DNA from: Solibaculum_A intestinale | GTDB taxonomy: Bacteria > Bacillota > Clostridia > Oscillospirales > Acutalibacteraceae | Direction: 5' to 3' | Length of the DNA: 49,542 nt | Assembly: GCF_040096205.1 (NCBI RefSeq) | Contig: NZ_JBBMFD010000019.1 | Coordinates: 1 to 49,542 of the forward strand | Part shown: piece after piece, positions 27,075 to 35,358 of the stretch | How the letters are laid out: every line of letters begins with the position of its first letter | How positions within the stretch are numbered: the first letter of the stretch is position 1 | The notes under the pieces: generated by a model | Told to the model about the DNA's origin: nothing | Database searches by the model: none | What the model saw: only the letters and a program-made list of their open reading frames with translations | Program-made: the position numbers and the translations under genes

Positions 27075-28778
27075 ATGGAACAGATTCAACGGTTTTGCTT
27101 CGGCGCGCCCCGGGAGGGCTTTGTTCTCGTGGAGGCCAGCCATTTGATGGAGGCGGACGCATACGGCTTTCGCCTGTTCTTGGACGAGGACAACCGTCCT
27201 TTGTCCCAAATCCAGGCAGGCTCCACCGGCGTTTGTTCCAGCCGGGCGGACGTGCCTTTGCAGTTTGAAGCGCTGGTGAAGGAGCCGGGGGTATACCGGG
27301 TGACGGTAACGCTGCAAGGGGGCAACGCAGACGGCAGGGTCACCCTCTTCTCTACCCATCGGCGGTTTCATCTCATCGACTGCCCGGTGAAGCAGGGCGA
27401 ACAAAAGGTGGTTTCCTTCTCGGTAAACGTCTGTGACGTGCAGCCAAACGAGCTCCCCTTGGTAAAGGGAGACCGGGTATGCATCGGTATTCTGGGCGAA
27501 AACGCGGTGTTGTCGGCAGTAGAGATCGAAAAAGCGGCGGGGGTGACCGTCTTTGTGGCGGGAGACTCCACCGTGACCGACCAGAGCGCCAACTATCCTT
27601 ATTGCCCCAAAACCAGCTACTGCGGCTGGGGACAGATGCTGTCCCAGTGGTTTTTGCCCGGCGTGGCCATCTCCAACCACGCCCAGTCCGGCCTGACCAC
27701 CGACACCTTCCGAAACGACCTACATTGGAAAGTGGCGCTTGCGAACATGAAGCCTGGGGACTTCTGCCTCTTCCAGTTCGGCCATAACGACCAGAAATGC
27801 GACGAGCTGCAGGCTTTCGGCGGATATCTGGACAACCTGCGCCGGTACGTGGGCGAATGCCGGGAACACGGGGTGCAGCCCATCCTCTGCTCTCCCATCA
27901 ACCGCATCCTGTTTGAGGAAAACGGCGCTTTGCGCGATCTGCTGGGCGAATACGGCGAAGCGGTGCAAACGGTGGCCCAGGAGGAAGGGATCCCGTTTAT
28001 CGACCTGCTTTCGCAGACCACCGCCATTTTCACCGATTTCGGCCCCGAAAAGGCTCCCTCCTTCTTCTGGAACGACGGCAAATCGGTAGACCGCACCCAC
28101 CCCAACGATTTGGGCGGCGCGCTGATTTCCCGTCTTGTGGCAAGCGAAATCGTCCGCCAGGGTATTACGCCTCTGTGCGGCTTTATCCGGGAGGATTTCG
28201 TTCCCTATGAGGTGCCCGCATGTAAAATCCGGCCGGTCCAGAGTGCGGGAGGATCCACCAGCTTTTTGCTCAACGATCAAATCAAGATCAACACCGCTAC
28301 CGTCACCGATCTGGCCGGCTGCCCCCAGAAGGCTGCCGTGCTGGAGCTGCTGGCAAAAGGCGTCCTAAGCCCGGTTTCCCCCGGCGTCTTCTCTCCTGAC
28401 GCCCCGCTTTCTCTTAAGGACGCCGCCACCGCCATGCTTCGTTCGCTGGGCCTTCCCGGCGAAGGCGTGGAGGACGCAAAGGCCCGGGATCTCCTTCCCT
28501 TCGACGGGGAAAATTCGGAACCGGTCACCCGCGAACAGCTGGCGGCCCTGCTGGTCTCTACCTATAACCTCCGCGCACCGGACAAGGCCATCATCGGCAG
28601 TGTTTCCCATTATCCGGACCGGGCGCAGATTTCGCCCTGGGCTCTCGACTTCGTGCGGGCAGCGGACGAAATGAAGTTCATGGGCCCGGAGGACGAATCG
28701 GGCGCATTTGCGCCGAAAAATCCAGTCACCCGTGCTCAGGCCGCCGGGTACCTGCGCAAAATGATGGCGACCCGCTGA
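27075..28778 (+). CDS. SGNH/GDSL hydrolase (CE12, rhamnogalacturonan acetylesterase-like) with SLH repeats
   Basis: Predicted carbohydrate esterase. The 567-residue protein has an N-terminal beta-sandwich-like region (about 1-155) and an SGNH domain with VAGDSTV (Ser165), QFGHND (Asn238) and DRTHPND (Asp339, His342). The C-terminal part (about 410-567) holds two SLH-like repeats (VFSPDAPLSLKDAATAMLRS; AFAPKNPVTRAQAAGYLRKM). ATG 27075 has AAGGA at 27060-27064, 10 bases upstream. With this start there is no signal peptide, which contradicts the surface-binding repeats. The frame is open upstream to 26877 and includes a hydrophobic stretch (IIVCAAVFLCAVRLFAG) that could be a signal peptide, but it begins inside the predicted promoter and has no clear start. 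Confidence 0.7.
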   Translation: MEQIQRFCFGAPREGFVLVEASHLMEADAYGFRLFLDEDNRPLSQIQAGSTGVCSSRADVPLQFEALVKEPGVYRVTVTLQGGNADGRVTLFSTHRRFHLIDCPVKQGEQKVVSFSVNVCDVQPNELPLVKGDRVCIGILGENAVLSAVEIEKAAGVTVFVAGDSTVTDQSANYPYCPKTSYCGWGQMLSQWFLPGVAISNHAQSGLTTDTFRNDLHWKVALANMKPGDFCLFQFGHNDQKCDELQAFGGYLDNLRRYVGECREHGVQPILCSPINRILFEENGALRDLLGEYGEAVQTVAQEEGIPFIDLLSQTTAIFTDFGPEKAPSFFWNDGKSVDRTHPNDLGGALISRLVASEIVRQGITPLCGFIREDFVPYEVPACKIRPVQSAGGSTSFLLNDQIKINTATVTDLAGCPQKAAVLELLAKGVLSPVSPGVFSPDAPLSLKDAATAMLRSLGLPGEGVEDAKARDLLPFDGENSEPVTREQLAALLVSTYNLRAPDKAIIGSVSHYPDRAQISPWALDFVRAADEMKFMGPEDESGAFAPKNPVTRAQAAGYLRKMMATR

Positions 28779-28815
28779 CCAAACACAGGAACTAGAACAA
28801 GGAGGACGCGCTGCA

Positions 28816-29127
28816 TTGAAACAGACCACCGAAAAAAAGCCCCTCAAGAAATGGATGCTGGGCCTTCTGATTTTTTTGATCGGCTTTACGCTGAATACCT
28901 GCATGAACCTGTTTCTCAGGGATCCTATTGTATCCTTGATCTCCATTGTCGGCTACGGGCTTTTGGCTTTTGTGCTGGAGGTTGTGAGCTTCACCGGAAT
29001 TTTGATCTTCGGCCTTTCCTTTCGGGGAAAGCACCCTTGGGTCTGCATCGGCCTGGTGGGCCTGGCTCTCTTCTTATATCTAATCTCCGGCGGTGCCTTG
29101 ATTCAGATGCTCACCACTCAGCTGTAA
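28816..29127 (+). CDS. Small membrane protein, three hydrophobic segments
   Basis: Not recognised. The 103-residue protein has a Lys-rich start, then helices at about 14-33, 39-64 and 75-97. TTG 28816 follows AAGGAGG at 28799-28805. It lies 37 bases after the SGNH gene and ends at a strong terminator. No charged or Cys motif suggests a function. Confidence 0.6.
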   Translation: MKQTTEKKPLKKWMLGLLIFLIGFTLNTCMNLFLRDPIVSLISIVGYGLLAFVLEVVSFTGILIFGLSFRGKHPWVCIGLVGLALFLYLISGGALIQMLTTQL

Positions 29128-29148
29128 CCGCCTTCTTTGGAAAAGAAA

Positions 29149-29187
29149 CAGCGCCGGACTGCGACATCAAGTCGTGGTCCGGCGCTG
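29149..29187. terminator. Bidirectional terminator between convergent genes
   Basis: CAGCGCCGGAC (29149-29159) pairs with GTCCGGCGCTG (29177-29187); an inner CGAC/GTCG extends the stem. The plus-strand tail TGTTTCGTTTCCTT and the minus-strand tail TTTCTTTTCC are both T-rich. Confidence 0.75.
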
Positions 29188-29199
29188 TGTTTCGTTTCC

Positions 29200-29679
29200 T
29201 TAAAAAGCCTCTGCCCGGCGCTGCTTTCTCAGCTGGTTGCGACGTTTACCCGCTTCCCATTCCGCCTTTTCCTCATCTGTTTCCAGAATCAGGCGGGGCA
29301 CGGGAACGGCCTTTTCCTCCTTGTCCAGCGCCACCAGCACCAGATAAGCCCGGTTGATCATTTTGCGCTCGCCCGTCAGCTTTTCCACATAGGTATCCAC
29401 CCTCACCTCCATGGAGGTGTTGCCCACGTAAGTGATCTGCCCGATCAGAAACAGAGTGCTGTTGACATGGGCCGCTGCCTTGAATTGCAGGTTGTCGATG
29501 GAGGCGGTGGTCACGTTGCAGCCGGAATGCCGCCGGGCGACAACCGCAGCCACCACGTCAATCCATTCCATCAGCCGACCGCCGAACAACCGGTCATACC
29601 CGTTGATATGCTCGGGCATCAAAATCTGAATTTGCTCGGTGCGCGATTCGCTCACCCGTTTTGCTCTGGGTCCTTCCAT
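29200..29679 (-). CDS. Hotdog-fold acyl-CoA thioesterase
   Basis: Hydrolyses acyl-CoA; cytoplasmic, of the YciA/BFIT-like 4HBT type. The 159-residue protein has NGYDRLFGGRLMEWIDVVAA (active-site helix region), then TASIDNLQFKAAAHVNSTLF and VGNTSMEVRVDTYVE. The highly charged C-terminal tail (EEKAEWEAGKRRNQLRKQRR) may be disordered. ATG 29679 has AGGAGG about 9 bases upstream on the minus strand. The substrate chain length cannot be told. Confidence 0.85.
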   Translation of the reverse strand: MEGPRAKRVSESRTEQIQILMPEHINGYDRLFGGRLMEWIDVVAAVVARRHSGCNVTTASIDNLQFKAAAHVNSTLFLIGQITYVGNTSMEVRVDTYVEKLTGERKMINRAYLVLVALDKEEKAVPVPRLILETDEEKAEWEAGKRRNQLRKQRRAEAF

Positions 29680-29717
29680 AAAACCGGCCTCCTTTTTCTA
29701 CCCAATGGTTTCCTCAC

Positions 29718-29723
29718 ATTATA
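29718..29723 (-). promoter_or_regulatory. TATAAT -10 element of the thioesterase gene
   Basis: On the minus strand TATAAT lies about 40 bases before the start codon. The matching -35 (TTCCCT, 17 bases upstream) is weak. Confidence 0.4.
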
Positions 29724-29842
29724 CTAGTATACGCCCCAAAAGGGAATGGCTTGCACCCATTTTCATCGTTTTTTTGAGAATCGGTCTTTCCCTGTCACCG
29801 ATTTCTGGGCAAGGCGGCGACGACTTTTTCCGTTTACAGAAA

Positions 29843-29866
29843 AAAGCGCCGTAAAACCGGCGCTTT
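29843..29866 (-). terminator. Terminator of the YifB/ComM gene
   Basis: AAAGCGCCG (29843-29851) / CGGCGCTTT (29858-29866) with a six-base loop lies directly after the stop codon. On the minus strand it is followed by further T residues. Confidence 0.85.
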
Positions 29867-29867
29867 C

Positions 29868-31391
29868 TTATCTCCAATATTTGCGGTCCAGGCTTCGAAA
29901 CTGCACCGCCTCGGCAATGTGGGGCGACTGGATTTGCTCGGCCGCGTCCAAGTCCGCAATGGTGCGGGCTACCTTGATGAGCCGGTCGTAAGCCCGGGCG
30001 GACAGCCCCATCCGCACGAACGCCTGCTCCAAAAGGCGCTTCGCGTCCAGCGTCATGCGGCAGTGCTCCTGCACCAGGGCGGGAGTCAGCCGGGCGTTGC
30101 AGGACACGCCGGTTCCCTCATACCGCTCCAATTGAAGGCGCCTTGCCGCGTTGACCCGGCGGCGGATGTCCTTAGAGCATTCGGACTTTTCTTGTGACGA
30201 AAGCTCGGAAAACTCCACCGGCGGCACCTCCACATGCAGGTCCAACCGGTCCAGCAGCGGGCCGGACACCTTCGCCAGGTAATTGGCCGCCGCCCCCTTT
30301 TTACAGGTACACGGCCGGGTGGGATGGCCGTAATAACCGCAGGGACAGGGATTCATGGCACACACCAGCATCACTGAGCAGGGATAGGTAAGCGTACCGC
30401 TGACCCGGGAAATGGTGGCCTGCCCGTCCTCAATGGGCTGGCGCAGCACCTCTAAGGTGTTGCGGGGAAATTCGGGCAGCTCGTCCAAAAAAAGAACCCC
30501 GTTGTGGGCCAGGGACAGCTCCCCCGGATGGGGCAGGGAACCGCCGCCCGCCAGCGCCGCGGGCGACACGGTGTGATGAGGCGCGCGGAAGGGACGGACG
30601 GTAATAAGCGGCGTATCCTGGGGCAGGCAGCCGGCGATGGAATGCACCTTCGTGACTTCCAGTTCCTCCTCAAAGGTCATTTCCGGAAGGATGGATGGCA
30701 GGCGCTTGGCGAGCATGGACTTGCCGGAACCGGGCGGGCCGATCAACAAAACATTGTGTCCTCCGGCGGCGGCGATTTCCATGGCCCGCCTTGCCTCCAG
30801 CTGTCCTTTTACATCGGCAAAGTCCGGCACGCCGAAAAAGGACGCCTGGGGCAGCTGCTCCATATGCACCGGTTCAATCAAATCCTTCCCCTTGAGATGA
30901 GAGAGCAACTGTGTGACCGACTTGACCGGGTAAACCTCGATGCCGTTCACCACCGAGCCTTCCGCCGCATTGTCGGCGGGAATAAAAATGCTCTGAAAAC
31001 CCACCCGCTTGGCTTCCATCACCATAGGAAGCACACCGTTTACGTGCCGCACCTCCCCGGTCAGGGAAAGCTCTCCGGCAAACGCCATGCCGGTGGGATC
31101 AAAGTCCAGCTGGTTGGATGCCAGAGCAATGGACAAAAACAAAGGCAAATCGTACAACGGGCCCTCCTTGCGGATGTCACAGGGGGCCAGGTTTGCCACG
31201 ATCCGTCCCAGCGGCACCTCCATGCCGCAGTTTCGCAAAGAGGATCGCACCCGTTCCCGCGCTTCCTTCACCGCCGCGTCGGGAAGGCCCACCACATCAA
31301 AGCCGGGCAGGCCCGTAGAAATATCCGCTTCCACTTCTACCTCGAAGGCCTGCATACCGAAAAGGCCCATGCTGGAAAGCCGTGCAAACAT
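29868..31391 (-). CDS. comM: YifB/ComM-family Mg-chelatase-like AAA+ ATPase
   Basis: Relatives act as a branch-migration helicase that extends D-loops during natural transformation; the role in Clostridia is untested. The 507-residue protein has a Lon-protease-like N-terminal domain (MGLFGMQAFEVEVEADISTG), a Mg-chelatase AAA+ core with Walker A GPPGSGKSML and Walker B NGVLFLDELPEF, and a C-terminal helical domain. A Cys-rich insertion (CAMNPCPCGYYGHPTRPCTC) may bind metal. ATG 31391 starts at MFARLSS, the usual family start; the 23 codons upstream are non-homologous leader. Confidence 0.9.
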   Translation of the reverse strand: MFARLSSMGLFGMQAFEVEVEADISTGLPGFDVVGLPDAAVKEARERVRSSLRNCGMEVPLGRIVANLAPCDIRKEGPLYDLPLFLSIALASNQLDFDPTGMAFAGELSLTGEVRHVNGVLPMVMEAKRVGFQSIFIPADNAAEGSVVNGIEVYPVKSVTQLLSHLKGKDLIEPVHMEQLPQASFFGVPDFADVKGQLEARRAMEIAAAGGHNVLLIGPPGSGKSMLAKRLPSILPEMTFEEELEVTKVHSIAGCLPQDTPLITVRPFRAPHHTVSPAALAGGGSLPHPGELSLAHNGVLFLDELPEFPRNTLEVLRQPIEDGQATISRVSGTLTYPCSVMLVCAMNPCPCGYYGHPTRPCTCKKGAAANYLAKVSGPLLDRLDLHVEVPPVEFSELSSQEKSECSKDIRRRVNAARRLQLERYEGTGVSCNARLTPALVQEHCRMTLDAKRLLEQAFVRMGLSARAYDRLIKVARTIADLDAAEQIQSPHIAEAVQFRSLDRKYWR

Positions 31392-31441
31392 ACCTGCCCC
31401 TTCCTGCGCGCCTTTTTGGACGCGCGCTTTTTTTGACAAAA

Positions 31442-31469
31442 AGGCGGCAGATGTCACCATCTGCCGCCT
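31442..31469 (-). terminator. Terminator of the sortase operon
   Basis: A perfect 12-bp stem AGGCGGCAGATG (31442-31453) / CATCTGCCGCCT (31458-31469) with a four-base loop. On the minus strand TTTTTGTC follows directly. Confidence 0.85.
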
Positions 31470-31472
31470 ATC

Positions 31473-31501
31473 ATTATAATACCATTCTTCGATAAAATCA
31501 A
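31473..31501 (-). promoter_or_regulatory. Promoter of the YifB/ComM gene, nested at the terminator
   Basis: On the minus strand TTGATT (31501-31496) and TATAAT (31478-31473) are 17 bases apart. The predicted start point, near 31466, lies inside the first arm of the operon terminator. New transcripts would lack part of the hairpin, while read-through transcripts carry all of it. Confidence 0.55.
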
Positions 31502-31509
31502 ATCAATTA

Positions 31510-32391
31510 TCAGTTAATTGGTGCTGGTTCTCTGTTTTTTCTCCTCTTTGCCGCCAGGCCCGCGCCCACCGCTGCAAGGACGCCCAGCGTCAGCGTCGCG
31601 ATGGACAAAAGAAGAAGCAAAAACAGCGCGTTTTGCACGAACTCCCGGGCAAAAATCGAGAAGTAGTCCATCGAAAAGAAAAATTTATTGACCAGATGAG
31701 AGGTGGTCAAAAAAATCGTAGGAATCAAGACAAAGAAACCGCTTGCAAAAAGAGTTCGGGAAAGCCATGGTAAAAACCGCCGCTTGCCCGCCGCAAAAAA
31801 CAGCCCTGCCAAAAGCAGAACCGCCGCGCCCGCTCCAATGCCGAATGCCATCGGCACCTTCAGATGAAAGCTGCGAACCACCGCCGCCAGGTTGTCAAAA
31901 GAAACCAGCGGAAGAACGTTGGAAGCATAGGTAGACAGGATCCTGCGTTTAAACACGGTGATGTTGTCACGCAAAGCCTGGGAATCCTCCAAGCCTTTCG
32001 CCGCAACCGACTCGTCGATGCGCTCCTGCAGCTTTTGCTGCAAAACCGGAGAAGGGACTTCCATATCCACCGCATCGGCTTCCCCACGGATGTAGGCGTA
32101 GAACCCGTCGATAAACGCGGACAGGTCCTGTTCCACCATTTGAGGTGTAGCCAGGTCCTCGAATAATTCCTCTTCAAAACCGGACTGCACAATATAATCC
32201 CCAAAGTCCTCCTGGGCCTTCTGCGCCGCTTTTTCAAAATAATCCATTTCCGCAAAGGAACGCAGGATTGCATCCTTGTTTTCCACCGTCAGCAGATAGG
32301 TGGATCCCAATTGAATTCCCGCCACCAGCAGCATCAGCAAAAGGGCCAGCAGGTAACAGACCGCACTGCGTATGTAACGTATCTTGTTCAT
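31510..32391 (-). CDS. Sortase-associated membrane protein
   Basis: Not recognised as a named family. The 293-residue protein has an N-terminal helix (about 10-33), an acidic extracellular region (about 35-195) and three C-terminal helices, ending in a basic tail (AAKRRKNREPAPIN). ATG 32391 (MNKIRYIRSAV) has AGGAGAG upstream and starts one base after the sortase stop, so it is translationally coupled. The arrangement suggests a partner that presents substrates to the sortase or controls it (inference). Confidence 0.65.
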   Translation of the reverse strand: MNKIRYIRSAVCYLLALLLMLLVAGIQLGSTYLLTVENKDAILRSFAEMDYFEKAAQKAQEDFGDYIVQSGFEEELFEDLATPQMVEQDLSAFIDGFYAYIRGEADAVDMEVPSPVLQQKLQERIDESVAAKGLEDSQALRDNITVFKRRILSTYASNVLPLVSFDNLAAVVRSFHLKVPMAFGIGAGAAVLLLAGLFFAAGKRRFLPWLSRTLFASGFFVLIPTIFLTTSHLVNKFFFSMDYFSIFAREFVQNALFLLLLLSIATLTLGVLAAVGAGLAAKRRKNREPAPIN

Positions 32392-32392
32392 A

Positions 32393-33073
32393 TCAACTCT
32401 CCTGCCCGCTGCTTGAAGCTTCCACCGGGTCACAGTGCACCAAATAACGGGTGCTGGGGAATCCGGCCGCATTAAAGGGATAACAGGTATACAAAATCAG
32501 CTCTTCCCGGTCTCGGTTGATGGGCGGTTCGTTGATGATGTCCACCACTTCTCCCAAAGTCACTTGATAGGTGAAGGTACCGTAGCTGGTCGTAACGATC
32601 ACTTCGTCGCCCGGCTGCAGTTCCCCCAGCCGCCCGAAAATCTTGCGGGCGTTGTGGCCGGCGTACAAAATCGTACCGCCTTCCCCAGGCATATAGCTGC
32701 CGGTAAACTGGCCCACGTTCTTCTTAATGAGCTTAAGGTCATCCCCAAAGGTAACGTCCAGCGTCAGTCCCAGCGCGGGCAGCTCCAGAGTGGCGTATAC
32801 CTCGCCGTATTCCGGGTATTCCATCCCGCTGGCGGTCACTTGGCCTTCTCCCTGGGCCGTGCCGGACGAAGGCGAGGAAGTAGTTGTGGCAGGGGACTCT
32901 TCCGAAGGAAGCCCTTGATCGGGTTCCGTCAGGAAGTAATCGGCGGAAGAATAGAGGGGAATCAGGATGTTGCCGCCCATCCCAACCAACAAAAATCCCA
33001 CGAGAAAAAGGGAAGCAGTAATCGCAACATTCCGTGCAATTACTGCCGCCACTTTCTTTTTGTTCCAATTCAT
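32393..33073 (-). CDS. Class D-like sortase
   Basis: Membrane-anchored transpeptidase that cleaves sorting signals and attaches proteins to the wall. The 226-residue protein has an N-terminal helix (about 13-40), a Ser/Thr/Pro-rich linker (50-85) and the sortase barrel with His140 (LYAGHN), Cys197 (LILYTCYPFN) and Arg209 (FPSTRYLV). The TCYPF context resembles class D. ATG 33073 lies 2 bases after the upstream gene; its ribosome binding site (AAGGCG) is weak, so it probably depends on coupling. No classic LPXTG protein is adjacent. Confidence 0.87.
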   Translation of the reverse strand: MNWNKKKVAAVIARNVAITASLFLVGFLLVGMGGNILIPLYSSADYFLTEPDQGLPSEESPATTTSSPSSGTAQGEGQVTASGMEYPEYGEVYATLELPALGLTLDVTFGDDLKLIKKNVGQFTGSYMPGEGGTILYAGHNARKIFGRLGELQPGDEVIVTTSYGTFTYQVTLGEVVDIINEPPINRDREELILYTCYPFNAAGFPSTRYLVHCDPVEASSSGQES

Positions 33074-33075
33074 TC

Positions 33076-33654
33076 TTATGCAAGCGCCTTTTTACGCTTG
33101 TAAAGAACCGCGCCGCCAAAACCAGCCGCGAGAAGCAGAAGACCCGCCAGGCCAAAACCAGCCAGCATGGTAAAGAGATCCGCCGACGGATCGGCAGCCG
33201 TTACAGCGAACACGGTAGCGGGATCGACTTTGTCGTAAACCTTGCCGTCCTTATAGAAAATAAAAGAACCATAGGTGCCGGCAGTACGGTCGATCACGAC
33301 CTCCAGGCCTACCGCCTTCGCACTGGCTTCAATGGCGGAAATAATGTCCGTCTTGTCCTGCGTGCTCAGAGTCTGCAGATTGGTGGACCCATTCTTTTCA
33401 AAGATGGCCTTGATCTTCTGGAAGTTTGCCATTACAATATCACAGGCCTCATCGCTGACGTCATATTCGCTCAGGTAACGCTCCACCCGGACAATCTGAT
33501 CGTCCTTAAAGCGGAAAACCTCACTGCCTACCGTATACTCGCCTTTGACAAAATTGAGAATATCCTGTTCGTTGTAAGCCGCCGCGCTGAAGGACGCTGT
33601 AGCAAACAGCATTACCGCCAATAAGGCAGCTAAGCATTTCCCATGTTTTCTCAT
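33076..33654 (-). CDS. Secreted, membrane-anchored protein heading the sortase cassette
   Basis: Not assigned to a named family. The 192-residue protein has a signal peptide (MRKHGKCLAALLAVMLFATA, cleaved near SAAA), a mixed helical/beta ectodomain (AYNEQDILNFVKGEYTVGSE ... TYGSFIFYKDGKVYDKVDP) and a C-terminal helix followed by YKRKKALA. The position before the helix reads TAADPSADL, not LPXTG, so whether the sortase processes it is open. ATG 33654 has GAGAGGTG upstream. It is the first gene of the operon. Confidence 0.7.
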   Translation of the reverse strand: MRKHGKCLAALLAVMLFATASFSAAAYNEQDILNFVKGEYTVGSEVFRFKDDQIVRVERYLSEYDVSDEACDIVMANFQKIKAIFEKNGSTNLQTLSTQDKTDIISAIEASAKAVGLEVVIDRTAGTYGSFIFYKDGKVYDKVDPATVFAVTAADPSADLFTMLAGFGLAGLLLLAAGFGGAVLYKRKKALA

Positions 33655-33696
33655 AATGCACCTCTCTCAGAATCAAAATTTATTTGCTTATCTTTA

Positions 33697-33724
33697 AGTA
33701 TAACAAACGAATCCCGTTTGTCAA
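33697..33724 (-). promoter_or_regulatory. Strong promoter of the sortase operon
   Basis: On the minus strand TTGACA (33724-33719) and TATACT (33702-33697) are 16 bases apart, about 45 bases before the first ATG. Confidence 0.75.
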
Positions 33725-33871
33725 CCAAATCCGTTGAAGGAAGCTCCTTTTTTCCATTATTTATATCCATTTCGCGCCCATCCGCGCTTCTATTTTTCCT
33801 GCTCTCCTTTTCTGTGCGAAAACAGGCAAATTTGTAACCGTTTTGATACAGATTTCCCCTTCACGCGATGA

Positions 33872-33877
33872 TACAAT
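33872..33877 (+). promoter_or_regulatory. -10 element upstream of the propeller-like lipoprotein gene
   Basis: TACAAT lies about 40 bases before the start codon. A TTGATA at 33843-33848 is too far (23 bases) to be a good -35, so the promoter may need an activator. Confidence 0.35.
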
Positions 33878-33915
33878 AGAAGCGGCAAAAAGTAAATCAA
33901 AGGAGCCAAAGACGA

Positions 33916-35322
33916 ATGAAATACCCAAGAAAATGGAAGCTACTTCTCTCGCTTTTGGCAGCCGTTTCGGTGATGCTGACCGGCTGTTCGGGAGGCGGCT
34001 TGTTCGCCGGCTTCGATATGAACAATTTGATGAAACCGCCCAAGCTGACCGGCAGCCAGTCCGGCATTCAGCAGGCGCTGGAGCAATCTTTAAAAAACAA
34101 AAGCTATACCCTCAAATACCCGAAAAGCGGAAAGGAACGATCCGCCTTCATTCCGGTAGATTTCGGGAAAAAAGGCGCGGCGGTGCTGGCCCTGTATAAA
34201 CAGGACGGAGCAAAAATCCACATCAATGTCATCGTAGAGCAAGACGGGGCCTACCGCTCCATCGACGACATCGAGGGGGCAGACAGTGAGGTTTACGCGG
34301 TGCAGACCGCTGATCTGGACGGAGACGGAAGCGTGGAGGTCATCATCAGCTGGCTGACCACCAGTTCTTCGGACAAATGGCTTACCGTCTATAGTTTTGA
34401 CGGCGAGGAGGCCGAACACGCCCTTTCTTTGAAGATGGAGGCCGGCTTTACCGGTATGCAGATTGTGGACCTGGACGGGGATTCCCAGGACGAGCTGCTG
34501 CTGATGCAGGTGGACTCCACCAACAAAACCGCTATGGCCACCTTATACCGGCTGACTCCGGATGGGATCGACAACGAGCACATGTATAAAGCGATGATGG
34601 ACGGAAACGTTTCCCCCCGCACCACCGGCGCGTCCCCTTATCTGGACATCAAAACCGCCCAGCTGCGCAGCGGCATCAACGCGGTTTTTGTGGACGGCGC
34701 GAAGGGAAGCGAGTATACCATTACCGAGGTGCTCTATTGGAACGGGTCAGGATTGAGCAACCTGTTTTACGATTATACCGCGGAAAGCGTGGTGGAAACC
34801 ATGCGTCCCAGTTCGATGCTGTCTATGGACATCAATAAGGACGGCTGGATTGAAATTCCGCAGGTGTCGGAGCTGCCGGGCTATTTCGACAAGAAAGCCT
34901 CGGAAAAGCTGTGGCTGACCACCTGGTACCGGTACGACGGGCGGGTGGACGAAGAAACCGGGAAGGATGCGCAAAAGGTGCTCTCGTGCAACATCAACAG
35001 CACCGACGGGTATTATTTCAGTTTCCCGGAAGAATGGGTATCCAAGCAGTCGGTAACCATTGAGCGTAACTCCACCGACCGCACCTCCAGTTTTTACGCG
35101 TATGAATGGGACGGAGAAAGCTTCCGCCGCACCGACCTGCTGATGACTCTGCGGGCCTTTACCAGCGCGGTGTGGGAAAACAGCGGTTCGAATGCGGGCT
35201 ACGAATATCTGGGTGAGCACGGCAGTGTTGTGTATGCGGTAAAAATATCGCGCAGCGGGGCCGATTTCGGCATTGATCTTGACTTTGTCAAGGAGAATTT
35301 CGTCATTATGGCGGATCTCTGA
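33916..35322 (+). CDS. Lipoprotein with FG-GAP/VCBS-like repeats
   Basis: Cell-surface lipoprotein, 468 residues, with lipobox LTGC (Cys24). At least three calcium-loop-like motifs (DLDGDGSVEV, DLDGDSQDEL, DINKDGWIEI) are spaced as in a beta-propeller of the FG-GAP/VCBS kind. The C-terminal part (SFPEEWVSKQSVTIERNSTD) is not recognised. It is followed after 36 bases by a response regulator and a kinase, so it may be their extracellular sensor or co-sensor (inference). Confidence 0.7.
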   Translation: MKYPRKWKLLLSLLAAVSVMLTGCSGGGLFAGFDMNNLMKPPKLTGSQSGIQQALEQSLKNKSYTLKYPKSGKERSAFIPVDFGKKGAAVLALYKQDGAKIHINVIVEQDGAYRSIDDIEGADSEVYAVQTADLDGDGSVEVIISWLTTSSSDKWLTVYSFDGEEAEHALSLKMEAGFTGMQIVDLDGDSQDELLLMQVDSTNKTAMATLYRLTPDGIDNEHMYKAMMDGNVSPRTTGASPYLDIKTAQLRSGINAVFVDGAKGSEYTITEVLYWNGSGLSNLFYDYTAESVVETMRPSSMLSMDINKDGWIEIPQVSELPGYFDKKASEKLWLTTWYRYDGRVDEETGKDAQKVLSCNINSTDGYYFSFPEEWVSKQSVTIERNSTDRTSSFYAYEWDGESFRRTDLLMTLRAFTSAVWENSGSNAGYEYLGEHGSVVYAVKISRSGADFGIDLDFVKENFVIMADL

Positions 35323-35358
35323 GGAAGGCAGACTACCACTTGGAAATGAGGGAACGGG

